Assembly: GCA_017165825.1 (NCBI GenBank)
Contig: CM029367.1
Location: forward strand, 22,323,739 to 22,387,738
Direction of reading: 5' to 3'
Source of the DNA: Hepsetus odoe
Lineage: Eukaryota > Chordata > Actinopteri > Characiformes > Hepsetidae
DNA: 64,000 nt
The notes beneath the pieces were generated by a model. The model was not told the origin of the DNA. It did no database searches and was given only the letters and a program-made list of their open reading frames with translations. A program made the translations under genes and the position numbers. Shown piece after piece: positions 29,701-44,500 of the stretch; positions within the stretch are counted from its first letter, which is position 1; each line of letters begins with the position of its first letter.

Positions 29701-32700
29701 GGTCCTCTACTACGCTGCGATGGAGCAGCTGACAGTCTGAATAATCTGCGACGAAATCACCAGTTTCCACTTCAACCTGGCCCTGCTTTATCAGAATTTG
29801 CACCATACTGTCCAAGCAGAACTTTGTCTTTTGTTCTCGCAAACTGATGAAAAACAAAACTGTTTAAACTATGTTTTTATATGCAAACAGTCCATCAATG
29901 CAAGAGTCCATGGCTGGCATGTCATAATGCCCTAAATTTATTATGCTTTCATGTAAATGTTTGCCCTTTAAAAAAAAATAATTCAATAATGTTTTTGCTG
30001 TATCTTCATTATAACATCTATAGACTTTGATAATATTATTTATGGAATGAAGTTACGGCACAAATATTTTAGTCTTACCCGTTAAGCTCATCCATCAGAT
30101 TCTTTATTTCCATTCGTGTATTCTCATCCTCATCTATTCTCTTCTGTAGAAAAGCCTGCATCTCTGCTAGGGTCAAAGCCTTCATTTTTACCTGTAAACA
30201 AAAATACAACCTGGTTAAGATCATGTTCATGTTATGTTTTAAATCATCTTCTTTTGGCTGGTTAGGATCACTCATTTCCATTTCTTCCTGTCCTCTGCAT
30301 CTTTCTTTTTTCACACCCAACAGCTGCTTGTCTTCACTCCGCATACATAAACCATACATAAAACATAAATGGCAGCTCCTTTACCAACACCTTTCTCCCA
30401 ATATATTCTAAAATGTGTAAATCTCAGCATTTTTAACTCTGGACCTCCAGCTTTTTTTTTTTTTTTTGCCAATGTCTCCAACCCATTTACATTTACGGCA
30501 TTTAGCAGACGCTCTTATCCAGAGCGACTTCCTGGAGCAATTCAGGGTTAAGGCTCAGGGACCCAGTGGTGGTAGTGCTAGAGGTGGGATTCGAACCTGG
30601 GACCTCTTGATCCCGAGGTCCGTAGGCAAGTAACCTAACACAACCACCGCCTCTTGCTGCTACCTATCTGTCATGGATCACCCATCCTTCTTCTCCACCA
30701 ATTCCAACCTGCCTGCAAGCTCTTCATCTCTTTTCCTCACTCTTTATTAATCTGTACTGTTGACCCTAAATATTCGCCCATTCTGCTCCCTAACCATTCC
30801 GCTGTTCTCCCTTTCATTCACAATAATGTATTCTGTCTTAATCCTATTGACTTTCATTTTACAGCATTTATTCAGAGCAACATCCATGTCCAATTACAGA
30901 GAGAGTCCTCCTGGAGCAATTCAGGGTTAAGGGTCTTGCTCAGGGACCCAGTGGTGGTAGTGCCAGAAGTGGGATTCGAACCTGCGACTTCTTGAGCCAT
31001 AGACAAGCACCCTACCACTAGACCACCCAAGTCTTAAGAGTAATCAAATCATGGTGAAACAGCACTAAGGACTGTCAATGGTAGCTGGATGACAACCATG
31101 TAATTTTGTAAATTGAATTTGAGCACTTTGATAAACAAAATTAATCATCAACATCCATGGAGAGTGGAGGGCCATTTCTCACATGCTGTTCACTCTTCAC
31201 TTTAGCCCTCCTGGCCAGGCAGAATCTCTTCCATACAGCTGAATCCATTCCTTCTGGCAAGTTCTCTGGAGCATCCAGCTCTTCCATGGCCTTCATCATC
31301 TGCGACAGGCCTTCTGCTGTTGCTCGGCCTGACAGAGGCCGCTCCTTAAGTGGACTTGTGGTCTCTGTCTGCGTCCTTATCCTCTGCACCCTGAAAACAG
31401 CACTCACCACTGTAATTTCACCTCTGTTGGCAAAGTCAAACTTTTGTCTGTATATTCAAAGCTAAATGAGTTTAATTGCTTTTTTTGTAATAAAATGTCA
31501 CATCTATAAAAAAATAAACAGTGATTTAAAAAAATTATTAAATAGTTAATCTCTTAGGTTGATCTGACCATTGTTTGTGAAACCGCTTTAATGGTGTGTT
31601 AAGTATTTTGGCCAGAATCCCACTCTATAATTATTGCATTGCAAATTTCACAAAATTCTAGGTACTACAAAACCCAAGATGATATGTATAACCTTATAGG
31701 CTGTTTTTTCTGGATATTGATTAAGTCTGGTCTTTAACTAAATTGTAGTGCGAATCATGGTTCACCACCTTTACCATCTAGGAATGTCGCTCTGGATAAG
31801 AGCGTCTGCTAAATGCCGTAAATGTAGGAAACTGGCCAGTATATAGGTTAAAGTACAGCTTCAAAGCTTATAAAAATTACATGTATGATGTAATCACTCA
31901 ACTTTGAAGGTACCTGGGTCTGCGTTTGTAGAGCTTGTAAAGCTGGTCAACTACATGCCCAGGAACATCGGCAAACTCTTTGCGAAATCCTTTGTCAAGA
32001 AGCTTTGAAAAGCATATGAAACTTTAGAGGATGTTTGACAGGTTAAGGCATAGCAATGTAGGCATGTAAGAACCTTAAAATTCGTACTTTATCTTCAGCT
32101 ACAGCATTGTCATATGTCTCCCGAAACGCCTCCACGTGCTCTCTGTGCTTTTTCAGTGCCTCCCCAGTTTCATTCTGGCAACAGAAAAGGGGTGATTCAC
32201 ACACAGAAACATTTTATAGAAAGTGCAAAGCAGTCTTCCAGCCACACAAGTTTGTTCATGAATCTGTCTGTCTCAGCAACATAGCAATTATCTGGAGAAC
32301 GTGTGCATCACTCATGTTGCTCCTGGTACCACTTCATTCAGTGAAACAGCTGAAACCAAGAAACCCAACAACAGTATCCAAACAAAACTGTACCTTTAGA
32401 GCTCTTGTCTTCTCTAGTTTGAGGTTTAGATCTTTCTCTCTATTCAGGATCTCTTCTTCAATTAAAAGTGAATGAACTAAATTGGCAATCTTTAACTCCT
32501 CCTGGGGGGAAAGGAGATTAAAGCACAATATATATGGAGTGAAACAAGACTTTGCAAACAAGTTAAAGCTGATCCTTGATTTAAGACAAAATTGTACATA
32601 TCATGACTTTGAATAAATGTGGAAAGTACACTTCATTAGCTTACTTGGTATATAACCATCTCCAATTTCACCTTCTTTTCAAACAGCTTACTCAATGTTT

Positions 32701-35460
32701 CATCAAAGGCCTGTGTGGCATCTTTAATGGATGTCTGCAATTTCTTCATCTCTGTTTCCAGGGTCTGTGAGCAAAATGGTTATGAGTTCAAATAGAACAA
32801 CATGTATGCATACACTATCCAGCCTGAAGCTTTGAAATGTGGAAAAAAAAAAGTATTTCAAAACAAGAAAAAATACATGAAAAAGTATTTTATTGCTTTG
32901 TGCTTTGCTGCATGTTACAGAACTGATCACATAGTTAGAAATGAAACAGGAAGAGACTCTTCTATTGCAAATAATAGTAATAAAAAACATTTCTTAAAGA
33001 TTTTTTTTTTATTCTATCATAGATTTTGCTTATGAAATTATTTTTGCACCACCATTTTTAAATGGTTTGCTATATGTTAATGGAATTAACAAATTAGTAT
33101 TCTTTAAATGCTAATTTCAATGGACAAGAAGCCAGACCTTTCTGTATTTCTCCTTTTCTTCTCTGAGCTCCTTTGCTTTTTTCTCATATTCTTTGAAACT
33201 TCTTCTCTCCTCCTCTGTCCACTGTATCTCTGGTTTGGCCATACATTCAGGTGGTGGCACTTCCTTTAAGTCAAATATATTTAAAAAATTTTTTGATCAC
33301 TTGATTTAAAATGTTTTATAGTAAACCCAAGTTGGCCACTGTACCGTTCTCAGGATGTCTTCTTTCTTGAGCTCAAGTACCCCACCCATCATATCATCCA
33401 GAGCCCTCTCTCTGATATTGTCACCCTACACAGGAAATATAAACGTAACAAAAGATCATATGAACACAATAGGAACATGGACAGTACACTAAGTGTTTTA
33501 TAATGTAATTCCTATATGAACTTCCAGTAACTTTCACCACTTGACACAGGCATGATAAATGCAGAAAATGGAAGCACAACAAATATTACACTTGGACATA
33601 TCAATAAATTAATTTAACAGAAATGTACACTATCAGTTTTCTGGTGTTGGCAACAATTATGAATATATACATTAAACTCAAGTAAAGTCTTTGTGTAAAT
33701 GTTCTCTGTATTAAATGGGTAGAATATTGCTACGGGAAAAAAATTGCTGAAGGTACATCTGCAGTGTACATTACAGAAATTGTATACCTTAGCCGCAAGC
33801 TGTCTCTGCTCCTCTTCCTTTTTCTGCTGCTCCTCTCTTTGCCTCTGCTCAGGTGTCGAGTATTTCTCTACCTTGATCTAGAAACACACACAATACTGTG
33901 GTTGAAAAGCATAAATCAAGTTCGGGATAGCATTAGGACATTATTAATTCATTTATTGATTAATTTATGATGTTAACACAGGCTCAGTGCTTGGCCAAAC
34001 TGAAATCTTCTAGGTACTTGCCCTGACATGTCACCTAAAATCTGGAATCATCTAGGACTGATTACTTTTTCATTATTTTTTTCAGGGTTCAAAGTGAGAG
34101 TAATAAAGTTATGTGGAATGGGTTTTGGCTTGAATTTCTCTAAGGGGATTCACAGGACACCCAGGCAAGTCAGTCAGCTATGGAAACTGCAATTCAGGGA
34201 CGACACTATATACTTTCACCATGCTAAAAAAGAAGAGAAACATTTTTAGTGTTCTGCTATAACAAGCAAACAGTTCTCCTGAACACAGTAATTAAGGATC
34301 ATGAGTAAATATTATATAAACCTTTTTTTTTCACCCAAGGAAAGATTATAGTGCATCCACAGAAACACAGACATAAAACAGAAAAAAAAAACCATTTAGA
34401 AAAGGAACAAGCATTGGAGGATACAAAAAGCAATATAAAAACCTTAGCATTTTGAAAAAGAAATGTTTTAAATGAACATTTAGGAAGAAAAAGAAATATC
34501 ACATCAGGACTGCTCAAGACCCCTGCACAGCTATGGCAGGTCTACTCTAGACAACAACAGCACTACAGCAGTACTGTACTGTTACCTCTGTGTCGCTAAC
34601 AGTGAGCGCTCTCTCTGGCCTCTCGCTGTCTGTCAGAATTGGTTCCCACAAACTCTCCTGTAGGTCCAGCTCTGTCATAATCTCTGTAATACGTCTGTTC
34701 TTGTCTTTCACACGATTTATCTCTTGTTCCTTCTGCTTATACACAGACTCGAATTCTGTGTTAAAGGCTGTTTTCACTTTGAAGATAACATCCTGGAATT
34801 AAAATAAAATATTTACGCTACAGTGTCAGTCTTTTTGTATGAGATGTTTGCACTTTAAAAGAAAATTAAAAAAATCTAAACATCACCTGGAGGAGGGTGA
34901 TTTGGTGAATTTTCTGCTCTCTGATATGCATGTTGAACTGGCTGTATAGGTAAGGGTTGAAGCCACCATATTGAGAGCTCAAACTGCCTGTTAAAGCTGA
35001 GCTCTCTGCCTGAAACTCTTCCTCATCCTCTTCTTCCTCCCTCTCTGCTAGAGGCTTGCTTGTCCTCTCGATAATTTCTTGCTGGAGCTTAGACATGACA
35101 GATCGAAAAAGGATATGCAGTACAATGTATTGATTTTGAGGCTTAAATTTATTCAAGGCTTCTGAATAAATATCTGAAACGAATCTAAAAAAGCAAAATA
35201 AAATGTTCTATGCAAAAGTCACTTAAGAATATTTTTGAAAACTATTTATTTCTGCAGCAAGCAAATCTTGCCAAAACTGAGACAATATAACCTTAAAGTA
35301 AATTCAAATAAGCATGAATATAGTAAATGCAACTTCCACCTATTGTATGAACTAGTTTCCATGAATTAGAAATTCCACTGGCAGATTTGATACAATGAGG
35401 CACTGAATTGCCCCATAACATAAAATCTTAATGTATTGTTTAATTTATTATAATATATAT

Positions 35461-35553
<93 letters not shown>

Positions 35554-38500
35554 TTATTTATTTATTTATTTTTTTTTTAAGTCATATAGGGCAAATAAAC
35601 TGCATTATTATTTTACTTTTACAGATACGTTTATACTGAGTTTAAGCTTATAACTTACATTAGCTTCAGCCTGTTCAATCTTTCTGATGGTCTCCACCCT
35701 GTGAAGCTCTTCCAAATCTTTTGCCTTGCGTTCCTTCATGGGGTAGTTTTTAACTTCATACTCAGAGTGAAAGGCCTGAGAGGGCATGACATATGAATAA
35801 AATCAGTTTGGTACATTGTGTGATTTGAGTACATGTCTAAACTGAAAAGAAAATTGGACAAAATAGGAAATCTTCACATTCTGTTGTTTAGTTTATTTAC
35901 CTTTATTGCTTTCCCTTTCACTTTCATGGAGTCCCAACATTCTTTCTTCAGAACCTCACGCAGATAGCACTTGGCCAAATTCTCCAGCTCAATCTCATTT
36001 TGAACCTTTCACAATTCATGCGGAACAGGTAGTAAACAGCAAAGAGATTTCAGTAAATCTTGATGCTTGCAGACCTTCAGATCTTCGACAGTCTTTCTTA
36101 TAATATAATAAGGCATTGGACATTGGCAGACAAAGTATAAAATCACTTAATACTTAGCAACATTTCTGTTTAAGGCAATGACATAACACTGTGCTGTAAA
36201 GTGAATGCACTTATTACCCTGGTGACCTCCTGCTCTCCTTCAGCCAACAATCTTTTTTGTTCTTCCACATCCAGGTTAAACTCCTGTTTGTCCAGCTTCT
36301 CCATGTCTTGGAGACTCTCATTCTCCAGCATCATAGACTGGATCTGTCAGTAGAAAAGGTTGAGTGATCCTGAAAGACTGCGTTTTATCATTTCATCATG
36401 TTATGGAAGCTTATCTGTTTTGTTTTGTTTTTTTTAACTGAAAATATGATATGTAAGAAAAGACAAATCAGGAACATTTTGACTTCAAACTAGATTATTT
36501 TTTCTTCATGCAGACCAATTAATTTATTGTCTTTATGTATTTTCTTACTGTTTCTTGAAATTCTTTTATGCTCTTCTTAAGGCTCTTCCTAGTTTCTGCA
36601 AACAGCTGGCGCTCCTCTATGAGTATCTGTGAAGATATCACACCTTACTCTGAATGAACCTTTGTGATTATGTTTTTGCCTCACAGCAAAGCCTTATAGC
36701 TTGGCAATCCCAAACAGATGGAAGAACTGATATAGTACCCCCAAACTGTATGGCAGTTGTGATGCATGAAACATAATGCCATATCAAAATAAACACAACA
36801 CAAGATCTATTGTTATGAAATTTAAAACAGTAGTTGTGAGCCTGCAGTTGGACTTCGACTTGGAGAAAGCATTTGACAGGGTGCCTAGAGATAAGTTGTG
36901 GTTTTGTATGAGGACGTCAGGTGTGGCAGAGAAGCATGTTCGAATTTTACAAGATATGTATGAGGGCAGTGTGGTGAGGCCTACAGTAGGAGTGATGGAT
37001 GCATTAAAAGTAGAGGTGGAATTACAACAAGGATCAGTGCTGAACCCAATCTTTTTTGCCATGGTAATGGACAGGTTGATGGACAAGGTTACAGGACAGC
37101 AGTACCCATGGACTATGATGTTTGCTGATTAAGTTTTGATCTGTAGTGAGAGTAGGGAGCAGCTTGAGGAGAACCTGGAGAGGTGGAGATATGCTCTAGA
37201 GAGGAGAGGAATGAAAGTGAGAAGAACAAAGGCAGAATACATGAGTGTGAACTAAAGAGAGGAAAGCAGAGTGGTTAGGATGCAGAGAGTAGAGGTGAAA
37301 AAGGTGGAGGAATTTAAATACTTGGGAGTAACAGGGAAGGTTTGAATGGGTGGAGACGAATGGCAGGAGTGATCTTTGACAGACGGGTACCAAAAAGAGT
37401 GAAAGGAAAGCTTTACAGAATGCTAGTGAGACCAGCTATGCTCTATGGGTTGGAGACAGTGGCACTGATGAAGGCTGACGAGGATGGACAGTATTAGAAA
37501 TGAGTATATTAAAGGGACACCTCAGGTTAGACATTTTGGAGACAAAGTTAGAGAAGCAAGGTTGCGTTGGTTTGGACATGTCCAGAGGAGAGTCAATGAT
37601 TATATTGGGAGGAGGATGCCGAAGATGGAGCTGCCAGTAGGAAGAGGAAAGGAGGAAGGCCAAGGAGGAGACTTATGGATGTTTACATATTAATGTACTA
37701 TTACATAAGCTTCAAAACCACCTTTACAAATAGTGCAAATTCCTGCTTTATATACAGAAGATATTATCGAAAAAATTTGATTGAAAAAATATTAAGGTTT
37801 AGTTGACCTGAATAACTGAGTGAAATTGAGGGTTCATTATAAGGTCATAGATATCAGGAACCTTAGTCAGATTCAGTTAATAAAATTACTTTGGTATTTA
37901 TATCTACGTGTGGAAGACCACAATGGGGTTGGAAACTGTGTGCGATCATGTATTTAATGATTGTGATAATGCATTAATGCAATATGTAAAGAAAAACATA
38001 AGAGCAACTGCTCCTCAGGTGACTGAGAATATCAATGCAGGGCGTGATCAGACTGTGTCAGCAAGAGAACCACAACCAGAAAGGGATATTATAGTTGGGC
38101 TGCAATGCATAAACCCCTCATTACAAAGATGAATACGCATTTGAGGGTTCAGTGATGCAAAAATCACAGACATTGGTCTGTGGAGTTTGTGGAAAAAAGT
38201 GATATGGTCAGATGAGTCATCCTGCATGATATACTCCACAAGTGGATGAGTGCATGTGTAGCATACAGCAAGAGAACAGAAAAGGCTTGAATGTTTGACC
38301 ACTACAGTGAGAGGATCCAGTGACAATGTATTTATGAAGGTTCACTGAATAGTTTGATGGATATAAAAATAATGTAAGTCTTATGCTGTTCTTTGGCAGT
38401 CCCCATTTCCTAACGCCTATGTCAAGACACCAAGGGAATATCTTTGGGTAAAATGTTTTTCCCTCCCTCAACTAAAGCTCCAGAAACTTGTAGAATCTAC

Positions 38501-41500
38501 AGTAAAGTGCACATATGGGTAAAGTATTTGTGTCTTTCAGTAGAGAAATGCAATTCTCTCCTCATACCAGTTAGTTTAGGGCTGACAATCTGGATTATGG
38601 TCTAAATCTGGGTGAATTAGGTGCTCTGCAATATTTTGCTCCACCTAAGAATATTGATATTAAATTAGACCATTAGAAAACACTGACCTCATCCATCCTA
38701 TCATCCAACCATGTGGAATTGGATAGAGTAGCAGAGGGTAGACTGGTGTTGCTCTCATCCTCGTTGGCTATATCATTTATTACTTGTTTTCTCTCACTGA
38801 CCTGCAAAACATGATTCTTCCATAACTTTACAAATCATAAATAATGAGGAAAATATGAATTATAAAAGCATGCTTATTTCCAATCAAAATCCTGAAACTG
38901 ATTCACTATAGTATTATATGCTACAAGCCAGCAGTAGAACTCCCAAATCAACAGAAAAACTCAGAAACCTGTTTGTTTTTAACACAACTGCACAGTTAGG
39001 TCCATTTGAAAGTACAAAACTAAAGTGCAGACTTTATTACATATTAGACAATACTAGAATAGTTAAGTAGGTCCCTGTGAGGTCAAAAGACTAAGCCCAA
39101 ATCTGCTAGAATCTGGTATGATATGGTATGTAATATGTTATGGCTAAATGGTTCTTTACCTCTGCTGTGCTGAAAATGACTGATGCCAGTGGAGACTGAG
39201 TCTGTGGTTCCCAATCAGCCATACTGCTGAGGACAGGGTTCTCACTGGACATTATGGTCTCAAAGGATGCCACCATGGACTGGCCATATTGGGTAGCTGA
39301 GTTTGATTTGCCAGCTCCAGCCATCTTTAACCTGTTCAAATTTGTATTCTTTAAATGTAAGCACTGATTAACACTTTTCTTCATTTCAGCTATTCAGGTG
39401 AAGTGAACAGTCCCTCAATACAGTAAATTAATTGTTTTCTGCAAGTTACAAATAGCAGATACAAGTGGTATGACACTATATATACATTTTGAATACATAA
39501 TGTAAACATTTGTTTGGCTTCTGTCCAAATACCAAATAAGCCTTACAAGTAAATAGTTTCACTGGCTGCACATAGGATGTTTTTCTTTAATATTTTCTTT
39601 ATAAAGTATTTTCTTTACCAAATAAATATGGTTTATAATATTTATAAAATAAAAATTATATTATAATGGATATTAGAGTAGAGTAGAGTAAATGCGTTAT
39701 ATGACTGTAACGCATTTTCTGATACTGTAAATTAATTACATAATGATTAAATTGGATTCACCTTTATAGTGTTGTACAAGTACTTAAAAAAAGAAATGCT
39801 AAACACTATAGGCAGACACAACAGGTATTTTTTAAGTATACATCTATAAACATATAGTAAGTACAGTCACTGGTGTCCTGACCAAGACAGATCTTTTAAA
39901 GTGTGGATTTTCAAAACCTTAAAGCTGGATACAGTACATAGTGAACAGTACAAAACATAAAAAAAAAATCTTACCTGAGTCTGATACAGACCAGAGAGCA
40001 ATCTTGGAGGCCAGTTGTGATAAGGGTCTGACTGTCAGGTGTGAAAGATACAGAACGGATCCCTCTCTGCCAGCATGAGTGGCACTGCACTTGCGTAAAT
40101 TTTTCCTGCATGGGAATAATAATAATAATAATAATAATATATTTATTGGCAGCATGTTCCAGATGTTTGGGGCATAAAAACTAAAGGCTGATTTAAAACT
40201 TAAATGTTTAAATGTTTAAAGCTAATGACACTAGATAGGCAGGCTTTGAGTTTATTTAATGAAATTGTATCATTTGGCAGCATAGAAATACATAATTGTG
40301 TCATTGGCATGGCTATAACTGACTCCATGCTTTCTAATTATATGAATTAATGGAATCATATATAAAAAGGTAATACTAATACTGAACCCTGGAACACCAT
40401 GTGGTATATTATGTTCAATGGAATAATACTACGATATATTAACAAATAATTTTCTCCTTTTTAAGTATGTATTAACCCATTTAAGACCACTCCACAAAGG
40501 CAAACACAATATTCCAATTGGCTGATAAGACAACTGGCTGTCACCACAGGACACACAGAGTAAAATGGACATTGTATATTACCAAAGTGGTGATGTCACA
40601 GATATGGAGCAGTCCATCTCTGCCAGATGAGGCCAACCAGGCCTCATGAGGTGAGAGGTAGAGAAACACAGGGCCAAGAGGATGCCCCTCTACCTCTTTC
40701 TCTGGACTCAGTAGAACTGCTTCTTTAGTGCTAGACAATGAACCTGCAGTCTGCCATCCAAAAAAAAAAAGTCAGTTTTAAACATAATTAGACATTCAAT
40801 GGGACAGAATACTAATAACATATTTTGTCTATATAACAAATATAGACTATATATTTTGAAATATATACAGTACTGTGCAAAAGTTTTAGGCAGGTGTGAA
40901 AAAATGCTGTGAACAAAGAATGCTTTCAAAATTGGAAGTGTTAATAATTTATTTTCATCAATCAACAAAATGCAGTGAATGAACAAAAGAGAAATCTAAA
41001 TCAAATCAACATTTGGTGTGACCACCCTTTGCCTTCGAAACAGCATCAATTCTTCTAGGTACACATGCACACAGTTTTTGAAGGAACTTGGCTGGTAGGT
41101 TGTTCCAAACATCTTGGAGAACTAACTACAGATCTTCTATGGATGTAGGCTTCCTCACATCCTTCTGTCTCTTCATGTAATCCCTGACACACTGGATGAT
41201 GTTGAGATCAGGGCTCTGTGGGGGCCAGAAGAATTGATGCTGTTTTGAAGGCAAAAGGTAGTAACACCAAATATTGATCTGATTTAGATTTTTCTTTTCT
41301 TGGCTCACTTTGCATTTTGTAAATATACAGAACAAATAATGAAGTTTCTAGAGGAAGAAAAACTGAAAAGCTAAAAAATAATAAAAAAATGTATTGAAAA
41401 TCATAAATAAAATGAAATACATCTCTGGGGGAAAACGCTTCTAGGTGCAATCTTAAATTATTTTTGGGTTTAAAAAAAAAAGCATTACCTCTGGAAGCTG

Positions 41501-44500
41501 GAATCTCTGCAAGACCTTTTTCTGCTGGCAATAGGCAAAGATTTTTGTGGTGCCCAGAACACATGAAGACAGAGAGTGTGGGGTCTCATACACAGAGCTG
41601 TGAAGAACATCTTTGAGCAGGCAGCCACGACGATCTACACAACTCACAGGACCTACAAAAAAAATACTGTTCAACACTGGCAGAGTAAAAAAAACTTAGA
41701 TCCTTCCGTTATTTTTAAAGTGAGATATGTCTTTACAAATCCAATATAAAAATCAAATTAGGCTTATTTGCCTTTTTTTTTATACCTGTGATCTGTTGGA
41801 CAGACATGGAGAGAAGTACCAGTAGGTTCCCCTCTTTCTGTTCCTTCTCTTTATGCTCCTTCTTATCACTGTTACAGAGCACCAGAACATTCACCTGCTT
41901 GCTCTCTTTCTGATACTGGGTGGACAGGCTCACAGTGGCACCCATTCCCTCTGAAAATAATGACAAAAAGTGTAAAAATTAAAAAAGAAAAACACCTACA
42001 AAACAGCTTTAGTTACTGCTGATTACCTGTGTAACCTATTATTTGAAATGCTCCAGACGGTCGTGCGTTCAGCACAAATATGTGAGAATCTGATGCACCT
42101 GTGATTAAGAAATTCCCCCCTTGATCAAAACTAAAGGAAAAAAGGATATTAAAAAATACATTATAATGATAACCTTTACTGGAGGGACCTATATTTTAGT
42201 TCCTCTCTCAACTACATAAATTACATGTGAATTTCAAAATACTAAGAAATCAATTATAGTTACTAACACACAATCACAAATGCTTAGATTAAGATTAATA
42301 GTTCTTGATGATTACATAAAAATGTCTGTGTACCCCCAAGAATAAAAAGTACTCACACCAAATGTTCTACTGGCAAATGATGAAGACGGACCCTATGAAT
42401 CAGTCGAGGCTGCTCCTTTTTTGTGAGCTCCACAAACAGAACATGTCCAGTGTCCGTACCCACAGCAACATACTGAGCTATTGGACAGCATGCTAAACTG
42501 CTCACCTACATTCATGTGATAAAAAAGAACAACTTGGTTTGAATACAAGAAAGTGTTATGAGGTAAGTGGAACAAGATCACAGGATTGAGCAAATGGCAC
42601 TGACATTTGCCTGCAGAGAGATGGAAGCAATACAAACTCCTGCATCCAGTGACCACAGCTGCAGGTCTCCAGATTCTCTGACTGACTGTAATCACATACA
42701 CATTACATAAATAAACTTTGTGGCAAGGAAAAATATAGTAAAATGATTTTAAAAAGCATACTAAAAATGCTAAAACATACAATTGTAAGAAATATTGGTT
42801 TTATTTTACCACACAGATGTTATTTTCAGTGTACAATGGAGCAGCAGCCACAAAGTTGCCACACCAAACATCCAGAATTTTGACAATTTTGTTGTTGGAC
42901 CCTGGTTTGTATCTGTAAATGCGTCCCTATAAAACAGCAAAATTTATGACAGACATTTCAAATCTGTAATCTTTAATTGTTACAGTGACTACCGAACCCC
43001 TGCCATGGCCACGGTCCCAGTCCCCAGAATTCTGAGCCGGAGCTTCTATCCAACTACTCATTAATCACACCCAATCCCCTGCAGCTGGTCTGCCAGGCAT
43101 TTAAGGTTTGCCAGCTCGACCTAGTATTACCTGTTCACTGTTTTGTGTCTGTTTTAACTAGTTTCTTTGGACCATTGTGTCAATCAGATTAAAGAACCCT
43201 GAAGTCTGCCACGCATTTGTGCCTCTCTCCTTGTAAACATGATAGTAATCAGCTAATCACATCAACTCTAAAGCCTGAACCAAAATGATGAAAATAAATT
43301 TAACTGGTTAAAAAAGGGATTTGTCAAAATTAATTTTAGAGATGTATTAGAAGTATCTAATTTGTTTTTTGTTCAAAGATTAACTACTTTCTTTTTAAGA
43401 ACTGGGCTTATTAATGTGTCATAACGTAACAGATTACACTTTATAATACCATAGTGCCAAAAAATCATAATCACACAGAACAAATTTATGAGGGTGCACC
43501 TGAATTGAAAAGCACAACACATACATGTCAAAACATGTGCAGAGAATCAGGCATATGATAGGATGAAAGGATTTAACACTTACAGTGTTGGTAGAAAACA
43601 GCACTGTTTCATAGTCAGGTGAACAGCACACATTGGAGGTTGGTTCCTCTAAAGCCAAACTCTGCAATACCTCCACCTGATTCCCTTTAATTTGTATGTT
43701 ATGTAAAACACAATCCTGTAACAAAATGTCCGGGAAAATAAATTAGAATAAAATTGGGTTCAGCCTATTCTGGAAAATGTAATAGTCAACAAGACAGACA
43801 ATACATTTTGTTTCAATTTCAAATTACAGAATACCAATATTAGGTTAATGTTAAAGTGTAAACAATGCTATTAGACGAACTATATATATTATGATATGGA
43901 TAATATTAAAAGGGGTACTCATACACTTCCTGTAGTAAACATTCCATTACTGTGCAGTGCTAGGCTCTGAAAATGTCCTTCTTGCAGGACCAGACCTTCA
44001 CTACTCCCTGTAATTAAAACAAACTTTTCTCAGCCTTTTAAATTACTTGAAAACACAGTAAATATGTTGCAACCATGCTGATAAAGCTTAATCCTTATTT
44101 GATTTACTGGAGAGACTTCTCTGATTGAGGGAGTTGTACAAAACAGATACAAGCAGAGTTTCAGGGTTCACTAGCAGTAGGAATCCTTCTTTGCTCCCCA
44201 CATACAGGTGTGAAGCTGACCAACAGACGGCACTTAAATGCAAAGTAGGCTTCACATGCTTCTCAGGCTGTTAAAGCAAAAACAAATCACTGTAAATAAT
44301 GTTCAGAAACATCAGCTAAAGGCATAGTATGGGTTACATTTAACTATAATTTATTACATATAGATGTTTACTTTCTGTAGATATGTGATTAAGGGAGGTG
44401 TATAGCCAATTAATTATCACAATGTTGGTGTAAAAATCACTTTCACGTCATAAAAATATTGAACTGTGTGCTGAATGAATGTAACAGAAAGGTGGATTTA

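Larger units (their letters stand above)
26777..38801 (-). other. cfap43: cfap43 coiled-coil half: exon map
   Basis: Exons, right to left: 38688-38801, 36549-36626, 36220-36344, 35901-36005, 35659-35775, 34887-35087, 34586-34792, 33788-33877, 33345-33425, 33138-33263, 32645-32764, 32394-32501, 32088-32174, 31914-32002, 31183-31390, 30079-30191, 29684-29843, 29365-29529, 28832-28912, 27198-27351, 26777-26952. They encode charged heptad-rich helices, e.g. VKMKALTLAEMQAFLQKRID, EDENTRMEIKNLMDELNG and the C-terminus ERMRMKTFPALAQLKYN before the stop. An acidic patch (EREEEEDEEEF) sits in exon 34887-35087. Confidence 0.82.

Noticed and set aside
31141..31182. Extension of cfap43 exon 31183-31390 to a stop (MDVDD end)
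   Set aside because: A strong GTGAGA donor at 31,177-31,182 joins in frame to exon 30079-30191 (EQH-VKMKALTL), and the protein clearly continues.
36776..37132. 118-codon ORF as a possible host gene
   Set aside because: It is the reverse-transcriptase part of a truncated RTE retrotransposon with a damaged active-site motif and stops after it.
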